This document shows positions 34,608-49,600 of a stretch of 64,000 nucleotides of DNA, one piece after another. The DNA lies in assembly GCF_932526225.1 (NCBI RefSeq), contig NC_064036.1, positions 5,339,519 through 5,403,518 on the forward strand, in the 5' to 3' direction. The DNA is from Nematostella vectensis (Eukaryota; Cnidaria; Anthozoa; Actiniaria; Edwardsiidae). The stretch's first letter is position 1. Each line of letters opens with the position of its first letter. Below the pieces are notes generated by a model that saw only the letters and a program-made list of their open reading frames with translations, searched no databases and had not been told where the DNA came from. A program made the translations under genes and the position numbers.

Positions 34608-37600
34608 GTAAGAGCCAACTTATAAGAATACTCTTAAACAGATTTAGACTTTTAAACCTGGAACTATAAAGCTCGGTTTCATATTATTCAAATCAATCAA
34701 AATACACAAATAGTCGTGTTCGTTAACTAGAGTAATAAATATGGTTCACCGAAAACTGGTAGTCGGTTTTGATGAGAAGACTTCTTTGGGGCAGATGAAG
34801 ATGCCCTGAATAATCAAGAAAATTTGACAGAGCCGACTATCGTTTTCTTTCAGGTTCAGGTCTAGTTTTAAGATTTATTTCCTAAGTTCAAAAAGATTCT
34901 TTCAAAAGATTCTATCAGGCAAAATAGCCTACTTAATCCCTTTTTATGATTCATCAATAAGAAAAGTCTTAAACTTGTATTGGTTAAATTTCAAGCTGCT
35001 CTTCCTCATACTACTTGTGAACGCGACTACGAGAAAGTTGGCTGTTACAAAGATATCAGGACTGCGCGCGCACTGCCTGATAGACTGATAAACGACCGAG
35101 ATGCCACAGATGACACCAATGATGGACACTTTCTTGATTGGTATAAATGGAAGGAATCCATTCATAGGTAATACTTATATTCTTATCCGAAGTGGGTTTT
35201 CTTCTCAAGGCGAGTTGCAAAGTACTGAACAGGGAGAGGTGATTGTAGTGTAACCGTATCTGCGAGTGTAGAGGGGAGGGGGGCTTGTAGCCCACCCCTT
35301 TTAAATGCGTCTAAGTCGTCTCAAGCCCCTAGGTAACCCGGCAACTTTAGGAAAAAATCAATATAAGATATAGACATCAGTATAAATGACGTATGTGCAG
35401 AGACGTCTACATTGAGTGTACAGCCTTAAAGTCCCTTAAGTATCCTTTTTTGCCAAGTAGAATAAAACAATCGATGTTTAAATATTTTCCCATAAAATGT
35501 AGGAAATATTGTAGGATTTTATTCCTCTACTTTAATAGCACGTATAATCTTTAGTCCACTGTGGCGAATCCTGGGGGAGAGGGGGCATGTCGCGCTGTCC
35601 TATTTTTCTATCGGACTCAAGTCTTAGAAGAAAATCAGAAATGTATATGAGCTAAAATTTACAAATCTAGCTCCCGCGATCGCCCCTTAAAAAACAATAA
35701 CATCTGATAAAGTATCTAATCGAAAATCTACTAACTATATAATTGAGTCAATTTATTTTTCTTATTGAAATCTAGTTTGGCCTGTCGATGTTCCGCTGCT
35801 GCAAAGAAAAAAGGATACTCGTTTTTTGCAATTCAGTTCTATGCCGAATGCTGGTCTGGCCCGAATACTGCGGTAAGATCAATAAGAAGTAAATGGTCAA
35901 TGATATTTTTTATAAGCCAACTCAATAGTCTTTGTGATATTAGTCGAAACATTTGCTCAGATCTACGTTCTGTGTAAGGCGCGTTCTATTTTAGAGGAAC
36001 ATTCTTATTTTCACCAATAATCTATTTATAGGTAAATGAACAATATTTTGTGTCAATAGGATTTCGCCAAGCACGGCAAAGCAGACGATAAAAATTGTTT
36101 CAGTGAACTTACAACTGACGTCAAGAATCGACCGCCTTGCGACAAGAAAAGCGAAGACGAGTGTGTAGGCATAGATGACACCAACTACGTCTATAAAGTC
36201 AAAGAAGGTTGTTTGCTAGCAGCCAAGTTCAAATAAGAAAAATTGGGTCCTACGTTTCATTACTGTTTATCAAACTAATGCTAACAAGGGTATCATAAGT
36301 ACAGGACTAAATTCTTCTTATCTAAGCCAGGCAAATGAGTTTTAACCACCACAACAGTTAGGAGCCATTGCCACTTAAAGCACGGGATAGATAACATGAT
36401 ATATCAAAACTCTGAAAGAATAATTTACTGGCTTTATTTTTACTCCAATATAACTGTCAACCGAGGTGCTGCGGGTATTATTTCTGTTGTTCTTGTTGTT
36501 TTTTGAATGCTTATTTGTTTTCATTTCCCTGACACTATTATCAATTCTACAGACAGCGCGTCTTCAGTCGTGAATGGCGGCTACTCGGCTTGGTCCAAAT
36601 GGACGGAATGTAGCGTGACGTGTGGGGGCGGTACGAGACAGCGTGAGCGATCATGTACCAACCCAGAGCCGAGCAACGGTGGCAGGGATTGCTTACATCT
36701 CGGCGAATCGGAAGAAACGGAAGCATGTAACAAAGACGCTTGCCCCGAACGTAAGTTTGTACGACATTGATTTCCTCCAAGCTTTAGTTACTAGTGAGAT
36801 GTAATGAGGTTAAAAAAGTGTGTCATATATATATACAGTCAGCTCACTCTCAGCGCGGGACGGGCCTTACCTGAGAAGGATAAGTAGGTTTTCGGTAGTA
36901 CTTGAAAAGATTTCCAAGACCTAAATACCTAAAGTCTTATCACGATTGGTGTATACGTGCCAGTCATCATCATCTTTTATTCAGGCGCCAAAGCCTTCGC
37001 CTACTTATTTCTGCTTTTCTATCCCTGATATTTCTGTTGCTTTTATATTAATCGGGTTGCCTTTTAAGCGGCTGTCGACGGCGGATGGTCCGACTGGACA
37101 AAATGGACAGCATGCACAGTCACCTGTGGGGGTGGTACACGGGTGAGGGAACGATCCTGTACTAACCCTGCCCCCCAAGGGAAAGGCAAACATTGCGAGG
37201 GATCCGCGTCAGAGACGAGAAGCTGTGGAAACGATCCTTGTCCAATCCGTAAGTATCTTTTGCTATCTTTTTACCTGTCCAATCCTATAATTCTAAATAT
37301 ATCTACTCAAATTCAACTAACTCATGTGCTTGTTAAGTAGAATTTGACATGCAGCGCATTACTATACTCCCGACTGAGTCATACTTCATACCCTTCAAGA
37401 AAGATCCTTTTTGGTCCTAAATAATTCTGTTTGAAATCTTTGTTTACAGCTTGCAAAAAAGCAATGGATATCGGTATCATTCTTGACGGTTCTGGTAGCG
37501 TAAGACCTCAGAACTTTCAGAAAGCCAAAGATTTCATCTCTGATCTCATCACCCATTACAAAGTCTCCCCGGACGGAACTCATTTCGGAATAATCACGTA

Positions 37601-40600
37601 CAGTACCAGGCCTTCTCTGCAATTCACCATCGGCGACGCTAGGTTCCACAACTTCATGTCTTTGAAGAACAAGGTGGCGAGTATCAGATACCCAAATGGA
37701 TGGACTCGCACAGACCTCGCGCTCGATATGGCCTCTAAACAGCTTTTCACTAGCAAGGGAGGCGACAGAGACGAGAAGCCAAACATTCTGATTGTATTCA
37801 CTGATGGGAAAACGAACCGAGAAAGCAAGCCTTACCCGACTGTATTAGCTCCCCTACAGGTATACAAAAATTCTAATACATATCTTTGCGCGCGGAAATG
37901 AAATGGCGGTCTTTTTTGTGTGAGATTTCACTGTAATCATTCTCTTGAAGGCCAAAGGCGTCCGGATCGTGGCGGTTGGTATAGGACAAGGATTCACCAG
38001 ACGCGAGTTGCTGGAGATAGCGCTGGGCAACCCACATTACGTCGTACAAGTCTCTGACTTTGATGCCCTTAAAGATAAACTAAATGTTATTCTTGCTGAG
38101 TCCTGTCAAGGTGAGATGCAGCTCCAGTGATTAGAAAATGTCGACCATCCATTTCTTTATTTTTGCTTTCATTAAGAAAGGCGCAACGGTCTATCTGATA
38201 GAAAATATAAAATATTCATGTAATAAAACTATGACGCAGTTGTAAGACACGGATGGGATATGCATCCCATCGCCCTTACCTCACCCATAGATGGCTACAA
38301 CTAATTGTGATTCTCTCGGCGTCACAGGTTCTCCACCACCGACCCCTGAGCCCGAGTGCACAAGTGCTAGCCACGCCCTTGGTATGGCCAGCGGTGCAAT
38401 TAAAGACGCGCAATTAAATGCTTCATCATCTTGGGACAGGAATCACGGTGCAGACAGGTCGAGGCTTCACATTGTGAGGGCAAGTGGTAAAAGAGGTAAA
38501 AACAACAACAAAATGATATTATTATATTCTACATTACCTGTATTGCCCTAGCATGTGTATACATTGCACATTGCGCGCAACCCCCTCTTCTGGCCACACG
38601 CCTGCATACGTCGTGTATCTCTCGTGTACCCGTAATATTGCCATCACATGTACATTCCATATTTTTTCTGAAGTCCCTGCTTCCATCTATTTACAGGAGC
38701 CTGGTCAGCAAGATACAACGACCGCGGACAGTACCTCCAAGTAGATTTTAGCAAGCCCATCAAACTGACCAAGATCGATATTCAAGGCCGGGAAGACGCC
38801 AACCAGTGGGTGACGGAATATTGGGTGTCGTACAGTCTAGATGGAGGAATATATCGCCCATTATACACTCCGAAAGGAAACGTCAAGGTGCTTGAATAGG
38901 TCTTTATTTCCTCTATACCTCCTGAAAAAAGGGGGAGGTATCACTCATGAACCCATAAAGAATATGTCAAATTACTAGGCTACTAGTATCCCTATTCCCC
39001 TAGGCGGCGGCATACCGTAAGGTTCTGGGCTAGGTCTTTTAATCACCCTATAATCCTTCTCTCTGGACGGAAGTACCAAAAACTCATACACCCTAAAAGG
39101 ATATCTCAGACGCTAGGCTAATGCCTGGCTTTACCCCCTACAGATGAGCGGATCATCTATCAATCATACAACCCCTTGGTTTGTAGTCTCCCTATACACA
39201 TAATGTCTGTAACGAAGCACCTCTCACCCATACACCCAAAAAAGATACCTCGGCTTATCTATCTTCTATCTTCCTATCTTCTTACTTAAGTTTTTTTTAT
39301 CTTCTTTAGTATTTCATAGGCAATCGTGATCGCAACACTGTAGTGAGCTCTGTGTTGGAGGAGCCAATCTACCCTCGCTTTGTGCGTATCCATCCGAGCA
39401 AGTGGTACCAACACATCTCACTCAGACTCGAATTTCATGGATGCCGAAACGGTTCGTATCTGTTCAACGCATTTTAGTTTATAATGCAATTAATTTGTGA
39501 AAGCAAATATATTCTGCATTCTAAATGTATGAGAAGGCGAACACTTTATCTGATTGATATCATTTCCAGGCTTCACTCAACCGGTTATGCCATTGTGTAG
39601 CTCTGCGCTAGGACTACAGAGCGGTCTGATCAAGGACTCCCAAATGACGGCGTCATCAGAGTTGAGCTCAAGCTATAGTGCTCGCCACGGCAGACTGCAT
39701 TATCAAGGAGGAGGGTGGATAGCTAGGGCTCAGGACCAGAAACAATGGCTTCAGGTAATCTGCAGTGCCGCATACAAATAATACATATCACAGAGATATG
39801 GTATCGCTAGACTATGTTTTCTTTTTTCTTTTTGTTTCCTTTCCTTTACTCGGGCGGGGGGGGGGGGGGAGGGGGGCGTTGCACTTAGGCCCTGTATCAA
39901 TGGTTACTTAGATGCAGCTTTTAGTTATTTTGGGAATTGGTACACTTCGTGGACCCTGTCGTTTTGTTTTTAAATATGTAAATAATACTCACGATTGCAA
40001 CGGTTATAACAGGTGAACTTCGGTAAGATGGCAAAGGTTCGTCGCGTAGCACTTCAAGGTCGCAGCAATGATGACCAGTGGGTCCAGACGTACTCACTCA
40101 GCTCCAGTCGGGATGGGATTGTTTGGGAAGATTACCAACAGTCCAAGGTAAGAAGTCACTCTTCTCCTCATTATTTCTTCTCTTATAAATGCCTTAGCCA
40201 TTGATACATTTTCTTACCAGGTGTTTCTAGTAAAAAGCAGTGACCGTTACACAGTTGCACTTTCTGAAGAACTGAAGCCACCAATCAAAGCTCAGTACGT
40301 GAGGATTCGCCCTGTCACCTGGCGCAGTCACATCGCGATGAGAGCAGAGTTCTATGGGTGTACCTCAGGTACATGCCATTCAATAATGTCACTTAAGATA
40401 ACTTCTTCAAAGCTTACTATCTACGTCTTTCTACTTTTTGTGTATTCGTTTCCTTTGAAAACCCCTGTTCTCCAGGATTGACTTTTGATGTTTTTCGCTC
40501 AGACTTTGAAATACCGAAAGTGCTCTGTGCTTCTCCACTTGGAATGAAGAGCAAAGCGATCACAGACAGTCGCATTACCGCCTCCTCTACATTGAATAGC

Positions 40601-43600
40601 AACCATTCTCCACAGCGTGCTAGACTCGACACAGTTCTTCAAGATAGCTTGAAAGGGGCGTGGTCCGCCAAGACAAATGATATGGGCCAATGGCTTCAGA
40701 TCGATATGGGAAGAGCCACAAAAGTCACACGCATTGTGACACAAGGCCGGTCAGATGCCAATCAGTGGGTCAAGAGCTATAAGATACAGTTCAGCCAGCA
40801 AGACCTCTTCCATGATTATAGAGAGGGACGCACGTTTGAGGGCAACAAAGACACAAATACTAAATATGGCCACGTCCTGAACCCTCCAATCATTGCAAGG
40901 TATCAATAACGACAAGATTTGGGCTGGAATTTCCCCCTCCTACCCCTCCTTTCACACACACAGACACACACACACGCATACGTCCCTTCCCCCAAAGGTA
41001 GGGTGCGACATAGACACTCGGCTGTAAGCATGGCTAAGGAGAGGGGATAGAAACAGCCAACAAAATTCCATTGCATTATATAATATAAAGGGTATGTTTC
41101 AACCAAACAAAATCGATACTGTCACTAAAATACCATTTTTATCGCTTATATCCATAACATTTTTAGGGAAACATTTAGACTTTCCTGCCAAGCTTGACCA
41201 AACATAAATTATTCTAAACAAACTAGGAACGCTTTGTGCTACTGTTTTGCTGTTTTGGTTACTATTGCATATGGTTATACAAAGGTACGTTCGCGTTCTT
41301 CCTGTGACGTGGCATGGGCACATTTCTATGAGAATGGAACTGTTTGGCTGCACCGAAGGTGAGTTCAGTCCACACCATTTATTGCCCCTTCTACGTTTCG
41401 AGTGAAATCGCAATTGTAAAAGGCTATATATAATGCCCTGGTACAGAAAATAAACGTCATTCTTGTTATATTGTCTTAGGCTTTGAGCCTCCGCCCCGGC
41501 CAGAATGCTTAAAAGCCATCGGCGCCCAAAGCGGCACCCTCAAAGACTCCCAGTTCTTTGCGTCTTCCGAGCTGTCATCTTCATACCGTGCGTCCAATGC
41601 TAGACTACATCTGCATACAAACCGAGGGCGCGTAGGGGCGTGGTCTCCAAGCAGAAGTGACAAGAACCCGTGGCTTGAAATCGATGTTGGCCGCATTGCA
41701 AAAGTAACAGGAATCTCTACACAGGGGCAACAGGACGCTAACTACTGGGTGACTAGCTATGCTCTGCAGTACAGTCTTGATGGGAGTAGTTTTACAACCT
41801 TCAGCGTTAGTCGAAATCCAAAGGTAAAGTCTGGCTTAAAGATGTACAAGAAATAAGATATTTAGAGGATTCTAAGCAGCTCTATAACAATCGTCTTATA
41901 TATTATTTATTATTAGCATATACATTGTACAAATATGATGGATTAGCTGATTATGTTAGGATATCGAAGATCAGTGCAAATCCTCAACTGCGATCTCTTC
42001 CTGTTGAGGTATTTGAAGGTAACAAGGATCGTTCGACTGTACGTAGCCACGCCCTTGCTATGCCGATACTTGCCCGCTATGTCCGTGTCCGCCCTATGAC
42101 CTGGCGCGGTCGCATTGCTATGAGGGTAGAAATCTTCGGCTGCACATCCGGTAAGACTACTTTTTTAAGATAAAAAGACATAGGCCCTTGGAATGTCGTG
42201 GATAGGATCGAATTATTTAACTTTGCGATGGCAATTCAACCAGTCCGCAAACAGGCTCGGTTCTCGGCTATAAATCAATCAAAGATTATACCGGTATGAA
42301 TCAACACAAGGTTGAAAAGGAATGTTAAACGCCTCTGTAAAACAGAGTGGTTGCGCTGACGTTTCGAGCGTTAGCCCTTCGTCGAAGCAAAAGAAACTGA
42401 ATAGGATGGAGTAGTGGTATTCATAGATAGTGTGCGAAAAATAGGCAGTAAGCCGGCGCCGCGCGCGCGGTCTGACAAAGGGACAAGGAGCAATAGGTAA
42501 TTAGAGCGGGCGCGCTAAAGAAATCGTAAATTTCTATTAAAAGGACAATCTTTCGTTTATACCTAGGGGGGGCTCTACAGCCAAGAGAGAAAATAATTCT
42601 ATTCTCTTTCTGGGTGCGATAGTCATTGGAACCGTTGTGTAAAGAAACTCCACAAACAGAGTGTGGACAGAGTGTGCTGGGAGGTTAATAAAATGCCTGG
42701 AAACTGGTTTCTATCAGTTTCTCCGACGAAGGGCTTACGCTCGAAACGTCAGCGCAACCACTCTGTTTCAGAGAGGCGTTTAAAATACCTTTTTAACCTT
42801 GTGTTGATTCGTACATTGTCTACACCAAGCCTTCGCAGACCATCTAGTTTTTCTACAGCTTGCCTGTAGTCTTTCTAGTTATACCAAAGATTACACCGTG
42901 ATTTTTTGTTTAATTGTTCTTTACAAAAAAGACAGTTGCAAAAACCACCAGCTAATGTTGTAATAAAGCTTAAAATAAGCAAATTTGATTTGTTCGCTGC
43001 TTTGCTAAAAGCATATCTTGTCAAAACAAAGCTTTAACAGGCCTTGAAATATTGGGAGACACGATACAAAAAAAAAAAAGAAAATATTGGGGGCACAGCC
43101 ACGTCCCGACTAAAATGGGAGGGGGGGCACATACCCCACCCCCTGCTACGGCCCTGTAATACGTTCACATCTAAAAGGTACTCCGCTTTTGCCATCGTCT
43201 AAGTACGTATTAAAAATTAGTTTGGATTGGCAGAGTTATGATATAGGAAGAACTCGGGTGCTCCTCATCCCCCAGGAAAAAGTGTCCTACTCCAGTGCGT
43301 ATCTACGACCACCCTTTTTGTGGTCACAATAATCAAAAGCAAAGTGATTTCGTTTATCGTTTTTGCGTTCATATCCCTAGCCAACTTGACAGATGAAAGT
43401 TTTTTAGCAAAAACATTTAACTCTTAGCGCTTTTTTAAGAGTTTTTGTTTTAAACTAATATTATGAAGCTTTAAATCCTTGTCTGCTATTTTTCCATAGT
43501 CTTGGTAGAGACACACGAGTGTCAGTGTTCTTGTTACACAAAGCTGCCATATATATGCAGGGATTTAAACTTACTTTGCTTGAATATTTTCAGGATTTCC

Positions 43601-46600
43601 GCTTCCGCCCGTCCCTGAATGCATGGCACCACTTGGACTCCAGCGGCACATCATCAAGGACAACCAAATGGAAGCTTCCTCCGTATGGAGCAACACTCAT
43701 GGCGCAGCTAATGCGCGACTGTATTTCTACCCCCATGACGGCAGAACAGGCGGCTGGTCCTCCAGAAAAAACGATGGTGCTCAGTGGCTTCAGGTCGATC
43801 TTGGCAAGCAGTCAAAGGTCACTATGATCGGCACGCAGGGACGAGAGGGCTATAACCAGTGGGTGAAAGAGTACATGGTCGCCTATAGCAGAAAGGGGTT
43901 GTTTTGGGAGGACTATAAGGAAGGAGGAGCAAAGAAGGTAAGTCGAGATTGCGTGGACAAGTAAAAGGACAGTCTGTACTCTGGCACGGCTATCCACACC
44001 ATCCTTCTAGATATCTTAGAAAGACGTGACAGCTATATCCCTTTTATGCCTTCATTTTTTTCCTCCTTAATTAGAACTTGCGTTTTTTCCTCTCCCTTAA
44101 TGTAATGTAGTGTATGTAACGTAACGTAACATAGCGTAACGTAGCGTAACGTAACGTAACGTAACGTAGCGTAACGTAACGTAGCGTAACGTAACGTAGC
44201 GTAGCGTAACGTAACGTAACGTAACGTAACGTAACGTAATGTAATGTAATGTAACGTAACGTAAAGTAACGTAATGTTATGTAATGTAACGTAACGTAAC
44301 GTAACGTAACGTAACGTAACGTAACGTAATGTAATGTAATGTAATGTAATGTAATGTAATGTAACGTAACGTAACGTAACGTAGTGTAATGTAATGTAAT
44401 GTAATGTAACGTAACGTAACGTAATGTAACGTAATGTAACGTAATGTAATGTAACGTAACGTAACGTAATGTAATGTAATGTAATGCAACGTAACGTAAC
44501 GTAACGTAACGTAATGTAATGTATTGTAATGTAATGTAACGTAACGCAACGTAATGTAATGTAACGTAACGTAATGTAATGTAATGTGATGTAATGTAAT
44601 GTAATGTAATGTAACGTAACGTAACGTAGCGTAATGTAATGTAATGTAACGTAACGTAACGTAACGTAACGTAACGTAACGTAACGTAATGTAATGTAAT
44701 ATGACTGTTTAAAACTGATTCCGCCTCGGTTAGCTTGCGCTGCCGGCGGAGCAAATTTTATCTATTGAAAAATCAATTATTGATTATTTTTATTTATTGT
44801 ATATATATTATTGTATACTGAATAGTAAACCATTGATTCACTGATACGGACAAGGCGGTAGGAACAGTGATTGTTAGGCTGAATTCTGATAAAAATACAC
44901 GAATTTACCTCTAATTTGGCTAAAATGTACCTTGTTTGTAGCTTGCTGGACAGCTGTTTCCAGAGTTTCGGGATTACAGGCTACCTTGTTTGCGACGCGC
45001 TCTCCGTGTTTCACGTTGACATGACGTTTCGTTTATCTCGTCGGGGACAGCTCGTGCGCCACGGGGTAGTAGCTCGGATTAAGCAACGTAATTTGACCGG
45101 GTTTTCTAATCAAGCACTGAAAGCGCGTCCCAAAACAAGGGGAAGTAATTTCCCCCGGGTGGGTTTTGGAGGTGAGCCCGCACCTTTTCAGCGGATTATG
45201 GTTGAGAAGACTCTCAGCTTCAAGAAACTCTAAGCTTTCTTACTGAAAACAGACGAAACTTTTTGTAGAGAACTTTACGGAATTTAGCAAGAAGAAAATA
45301 ACTTTTACAGGATTTTCGAGGAATTTTTAAAAAAACGTTCGACTTTTAGAATTAACTTGATAATGGTACCTTCATAATAAATGGAGGAGACAGAGAGAAA
45401 CTCTTTGTGTTAAAGCAGTTTTTTATTCACAAAAATTTCATTTATTTTTAAATAATTATTGTCCCTCCACTAATCAATTTGTTTTGTCAGAGCCTTATCT
45501 AAGTAGCCAAGGCGTTAATTGATAGCAAGCCGTCAAAAGACAAAAGAATCTATTGGAATCCGCACTATAAAACGGGCCATCCGCTCTAAATTATCAGTCA
45601 AATCCTCAAAGAAACTTCCAAAAGACACACTGCTTTTAAAATTGTGAAATATTTTCCGCAGTTTCCGTTAAAAATCATCGGAGATTGTTACGTAATCGAC
45701 CGGAAGTAAACTGGTGACAATGAGTCTTTAAGGGATCAAAATCGGGCCTCAGGTATTCTATAGAAAAAAATAGGCTTTTCTCTTGGAATTGGTGTTTTTT
45801 AGGGCTTCTGGGGTATTTTTAGGGTAGCAATTTTTACCCTGGACATCCCCCCCCCCTCCCTGGGTGACTACTACTCTATAAATCACTCTATATACTGTTG
45901 CGCTTGAAATCGAGCATTATGAAACTCCATTTCATTTTTTGAGATATGTCGAGAAAACAATTACAACCTTCTTTATTCTGAAGTTCATTTCCTTATTCGC
46001 GAAAACTTACTTGAATCATTTGTGGAAGCGATTGCACGCATTGCGTTATTTGTCCTTTCGATAGAACGGCATGTTTAGCCTGCGTGCAGGAAATAGTTCC
46101 ATTATTACTATGGAACTATTTCCGGCTGCACGCAGGCTATCTCATGTTGTTCACAACTCCGTTTAGCAGTAGAGCACGTTATCTCACGAAAATGCTTTTG
46201 GACTTGTTCTGGTTGAACTTTAATGCCTAAATACAGTTTCAAATTGAAATAAAAGGTATCATGTAAGTACCCCCCCCCCCTTCGGATTTGAATAAGGAAC
46301 TGAGCGAATAAGGAAACAGATGAATAAGGAACCAAAATCGATCGACACTGGTGAAAACATGGCTAATGGTGTAACTTCTTGCCCAATGGTAAGATACAAG
46401 AGGGGAATCTTGGAATCAAATGTCAAACGATGCTTTTATCGAGTGAATGATAATCTGGCATTCTTTCTGGTATAGAATCTAAGCTTTTCCCTGATTACCC
46501 GAAAATCCCTTAAAAGTCCCCGGTGGGGGACTGGTGTAAATTTGAAGCCTTGAGATCTTTTAGGGGTGAAAATGAGAATGCCCAGTGTTTTTCACCTTGG

Positions 46601-49600
46601 TGTCTTTTAGGGTGCTATTATAGCCATCGCTCATCTAACTTGTAGCTCATGAAAGAGCGTTAAAACGTAACAATTTTCAAGACGTATCAGTTTTAAAAAC
46701 GTTTTTATTACAAATTATTTACGTTTGTTTGAAGTATCTTTTAGGGGGAAATTCATGCCTAACCACGCCCACTTAAGTATCTTTTAGGGTTGAAATATAG
46801 CCAGACCACGCCCACTTTAGTATCTTTTGGGGTTGTTTTCAAAACATCCCGACGATGATTCCCGTCCGTTTGATATCGGAGTTTCCCCCCCCCCCCTCCC
46901 CCCCCTCCCCGGGTTAAAAGTTTTCGCTATGAGAAAATTCGTCTCATCAGTTTTCAATAAGAAAAGTTAGAATTTCGAGGAGACAAGACTACTTCAAAGT
47001 CTTCAAACATGTTTTATTATTCCCTCCAATTAAAACGGAAGCCAAAGTTATGTTATCCCTTTGTAAACTGGGAGCGGAAGTGAAAGTCTTCTCGAGCATC
47101 AACCGCTGAAAAGGTTCGGGCTCACCCCAAAATTCCACCCGATGAATATTACTTTATTATTAGAAGTAGTTTATTATCAGAATTTGGCCTAACAATCAAT
47201 GTTCCAACTGCCTTTGTACAGACTTCTATATCAATGATAACACTAATAGTGACGGGTATACCACCATTCTGCAGTTATTCAAAGCAAACAGAGACCAGAA
47301 CACTGTCGTAAAGAACAAGCTGCAGAGTCCTATTTACGCCCGATTCATCAGAATACAGCCAAAGAAATACTATGGCCATATTTCTATGAGAGCTGAGCTT
47401 TATGGCTGCACGGAAGGTACAGTAACGAACGGTAATCATGCCCGTCTAAAGACATATTTTTCACTACGGAAATAAGCGATGGAGAGATGTTGGATGCTTA
47501 TTTCGTGTTTGAAATTGCGCGTAGGATACGCAAGCGGTTAAGGCAGCGGATAATAGAAAATAGCGACCCATTGCTTCCTTCTCTTTCTTACTCTTACACA
47601 GGGCCGTGTTCCCAAACATTTTCAATATTCATAACGAAATGTCCAGTAGTGCGTGGATGTACATCTAATGTTTACTTTATGTTTCTGTAGCGTATCCCCC
47701 TCCTCCCTCTATATTAAGTACCCTGTTGCAGCTCTGTCTACGCTTTCTCTGCTAATGAAAAGCAGTATAATAATAATAATAATATAACATTTATTTGTAA
47801 AGCGCTAAAACTATGGATTTATTTCTAAAGCGCTAAATAACAAAACTCAAAGAAAACAATGTCACAAGTTACATAAAAATTAAATATTAAACATTGTAGG
47901 CTAGGCGGGAACATAATAGGCAAATTGTTCCATAGTTCTGGACCGGCATGTGCGAACGGCCTGTCTCCTAGGGTTTCGCATCTAGTCTTTGGGACTACCA
48001 GGAGATTAGCGGTGTTTGATCTGAGGTTATAGGAAAAGCGACTGCAGTTGATAAGAGACCTCCTGTCTGTCCATGGCCATTAATATGTCATTGTGGACTT
48101 TAAGGAGTGCGGTCTCCGTCGAGTGGCCTTGACGATAACTGGTAATCTGGAAGAAGTGCATGCACTTCACAATGTAAGAGCAATTGATCAATGACCATCC
48201 TCTCAGCCGTCTTCGCGATGAATGGTAGATTGATGACAGAGTTCTTAAAGATAAGGTCCAGGCAAGTTTCTATAGCAGCGGTATGACATGCGCAATCTTC
48301 CAGTGATCGGTAACTCTTCCTTCACTTATCGACGAAATAATGATTTTGGTGATGATGGGGACTTAGGACTTCGGCACATTGCTTCAAAATCCGGGTAGGA
48401 ATTGGATCCAGGCGACACGTTGCACGGGAGGAAGACTTAACAATTTTGTGTATCTTATCTTCTGGACGTGGTTTAAAGTTATCAAGTTTTAAAAGGGGAA
48501 TACTTGTAGCTGCAACTGGCTTTACAATAGAAGTGCAGAAAAACTCCCCAAAGTCATTGACCAGGCAGAGAATTCTGATGTGACGAGAGACGAGACAATT
48601 AAAGTATCAAGACGAGTAGAATACTCATTTCGTATTTTACGATAGTTCATTTTGTCTTCTACAAGTTCTGACTTCAGCATCTTTCTTTCGAGCTTTCTTT
48701 TTTTGGCTTTGAGGGATCTAAGAGATTCGTCAAACCATGGCACTATGGGGCGGGCAAAGACCACTTTTTCTTTTAGATGTGCATGGGCGTCTAGAATCTT
48801 TGAAAGTAAATCGTGATAACACGCCGCTAAAATCATCGACGTTGGAGAGAGGATCAACGACTAGCGGAGCGCGCTGAATATCCTTCATGAAGACCTCTAT
48901 ATCGATTTGTTTGAGTCTTCAATATTGTATCGTCTTCTTCGTCAGGTTGGGGCGTGGGATATCAGAGCAGCATTCAACGAATAGTTGATAAGAAAGGAGT
49001 ATAGAATTATGTACGTCTTGCACCATAATGTCATTGGATTAGCCTGCTTGCAGGCGGTACTCGGTGTTATCATCGCGGAAAACCCTCTCCGTGCGGTGAT
49101 CGGGCGCCATCTTGCCGCGTGGTTCCTGGGGGCGAGCGCAAAAACGGACGCAGGGCAGGGGGAGAGAAGAGAGAAAAACCCTCTTCTCTGTCCTTTCCCC
49201 CCTGCCCTGCGTCCGTTTTTGCACTCGCCCCCAGGAACTACGCGGCTTTTTCTCGGAACTACGCGTTTTTTCTCGGAAACGGCAAACGTCAAACCTCTGA
49301 GTGTCACGTGACACGGCCTTGCGGTCAAGTTTGCAGTCTGCCGTTCGCGTTTTGACCTCAGGGGCACCGTCTAGCGGTAAGTGATTTTCCTCAGCAGTTT
49401 TCCCCTCAAATTTTCTATGAGCTCACGTTCGAGACCATAAATTAGTGTTCTTAATCATTTGACTCTTGAAATAATATATTTTCATTGACAATGTGCACAA
49501 TTGCTAATATTTTCGGCTCGGTTGAAGTCGTGCACATGTTTCGCACTTTTTTCCGCCAAATGCCATATTTCCCGCCAAATGTGCTAAACTACGTTTTCGC

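Noticed and set aside
38281-38327. Starting discoidin domain 1 at the ATG at 38291
   Set aside because: The GTCACAG acceptor at 38327 joins in phase to the vWFA exon, and the codons before it are not conserved with other domain starts.
44071-44754. A 227-codon minus-strand open frame of repeated YVTLRY units
   Set aside because: It is the reading of a pentanucleotide satellite that happens to lack stops on that strand; composition and length follow the repeat.
48985-49355. Overlapping frames on both strands around 49.0-49.4 kb
   Set aside because: They lie in the palindromic interior of the Mutator-like MITE; the same Arg/Pro/Ser-rich peptide appears on both strands because the DNA is an inverted repeat.
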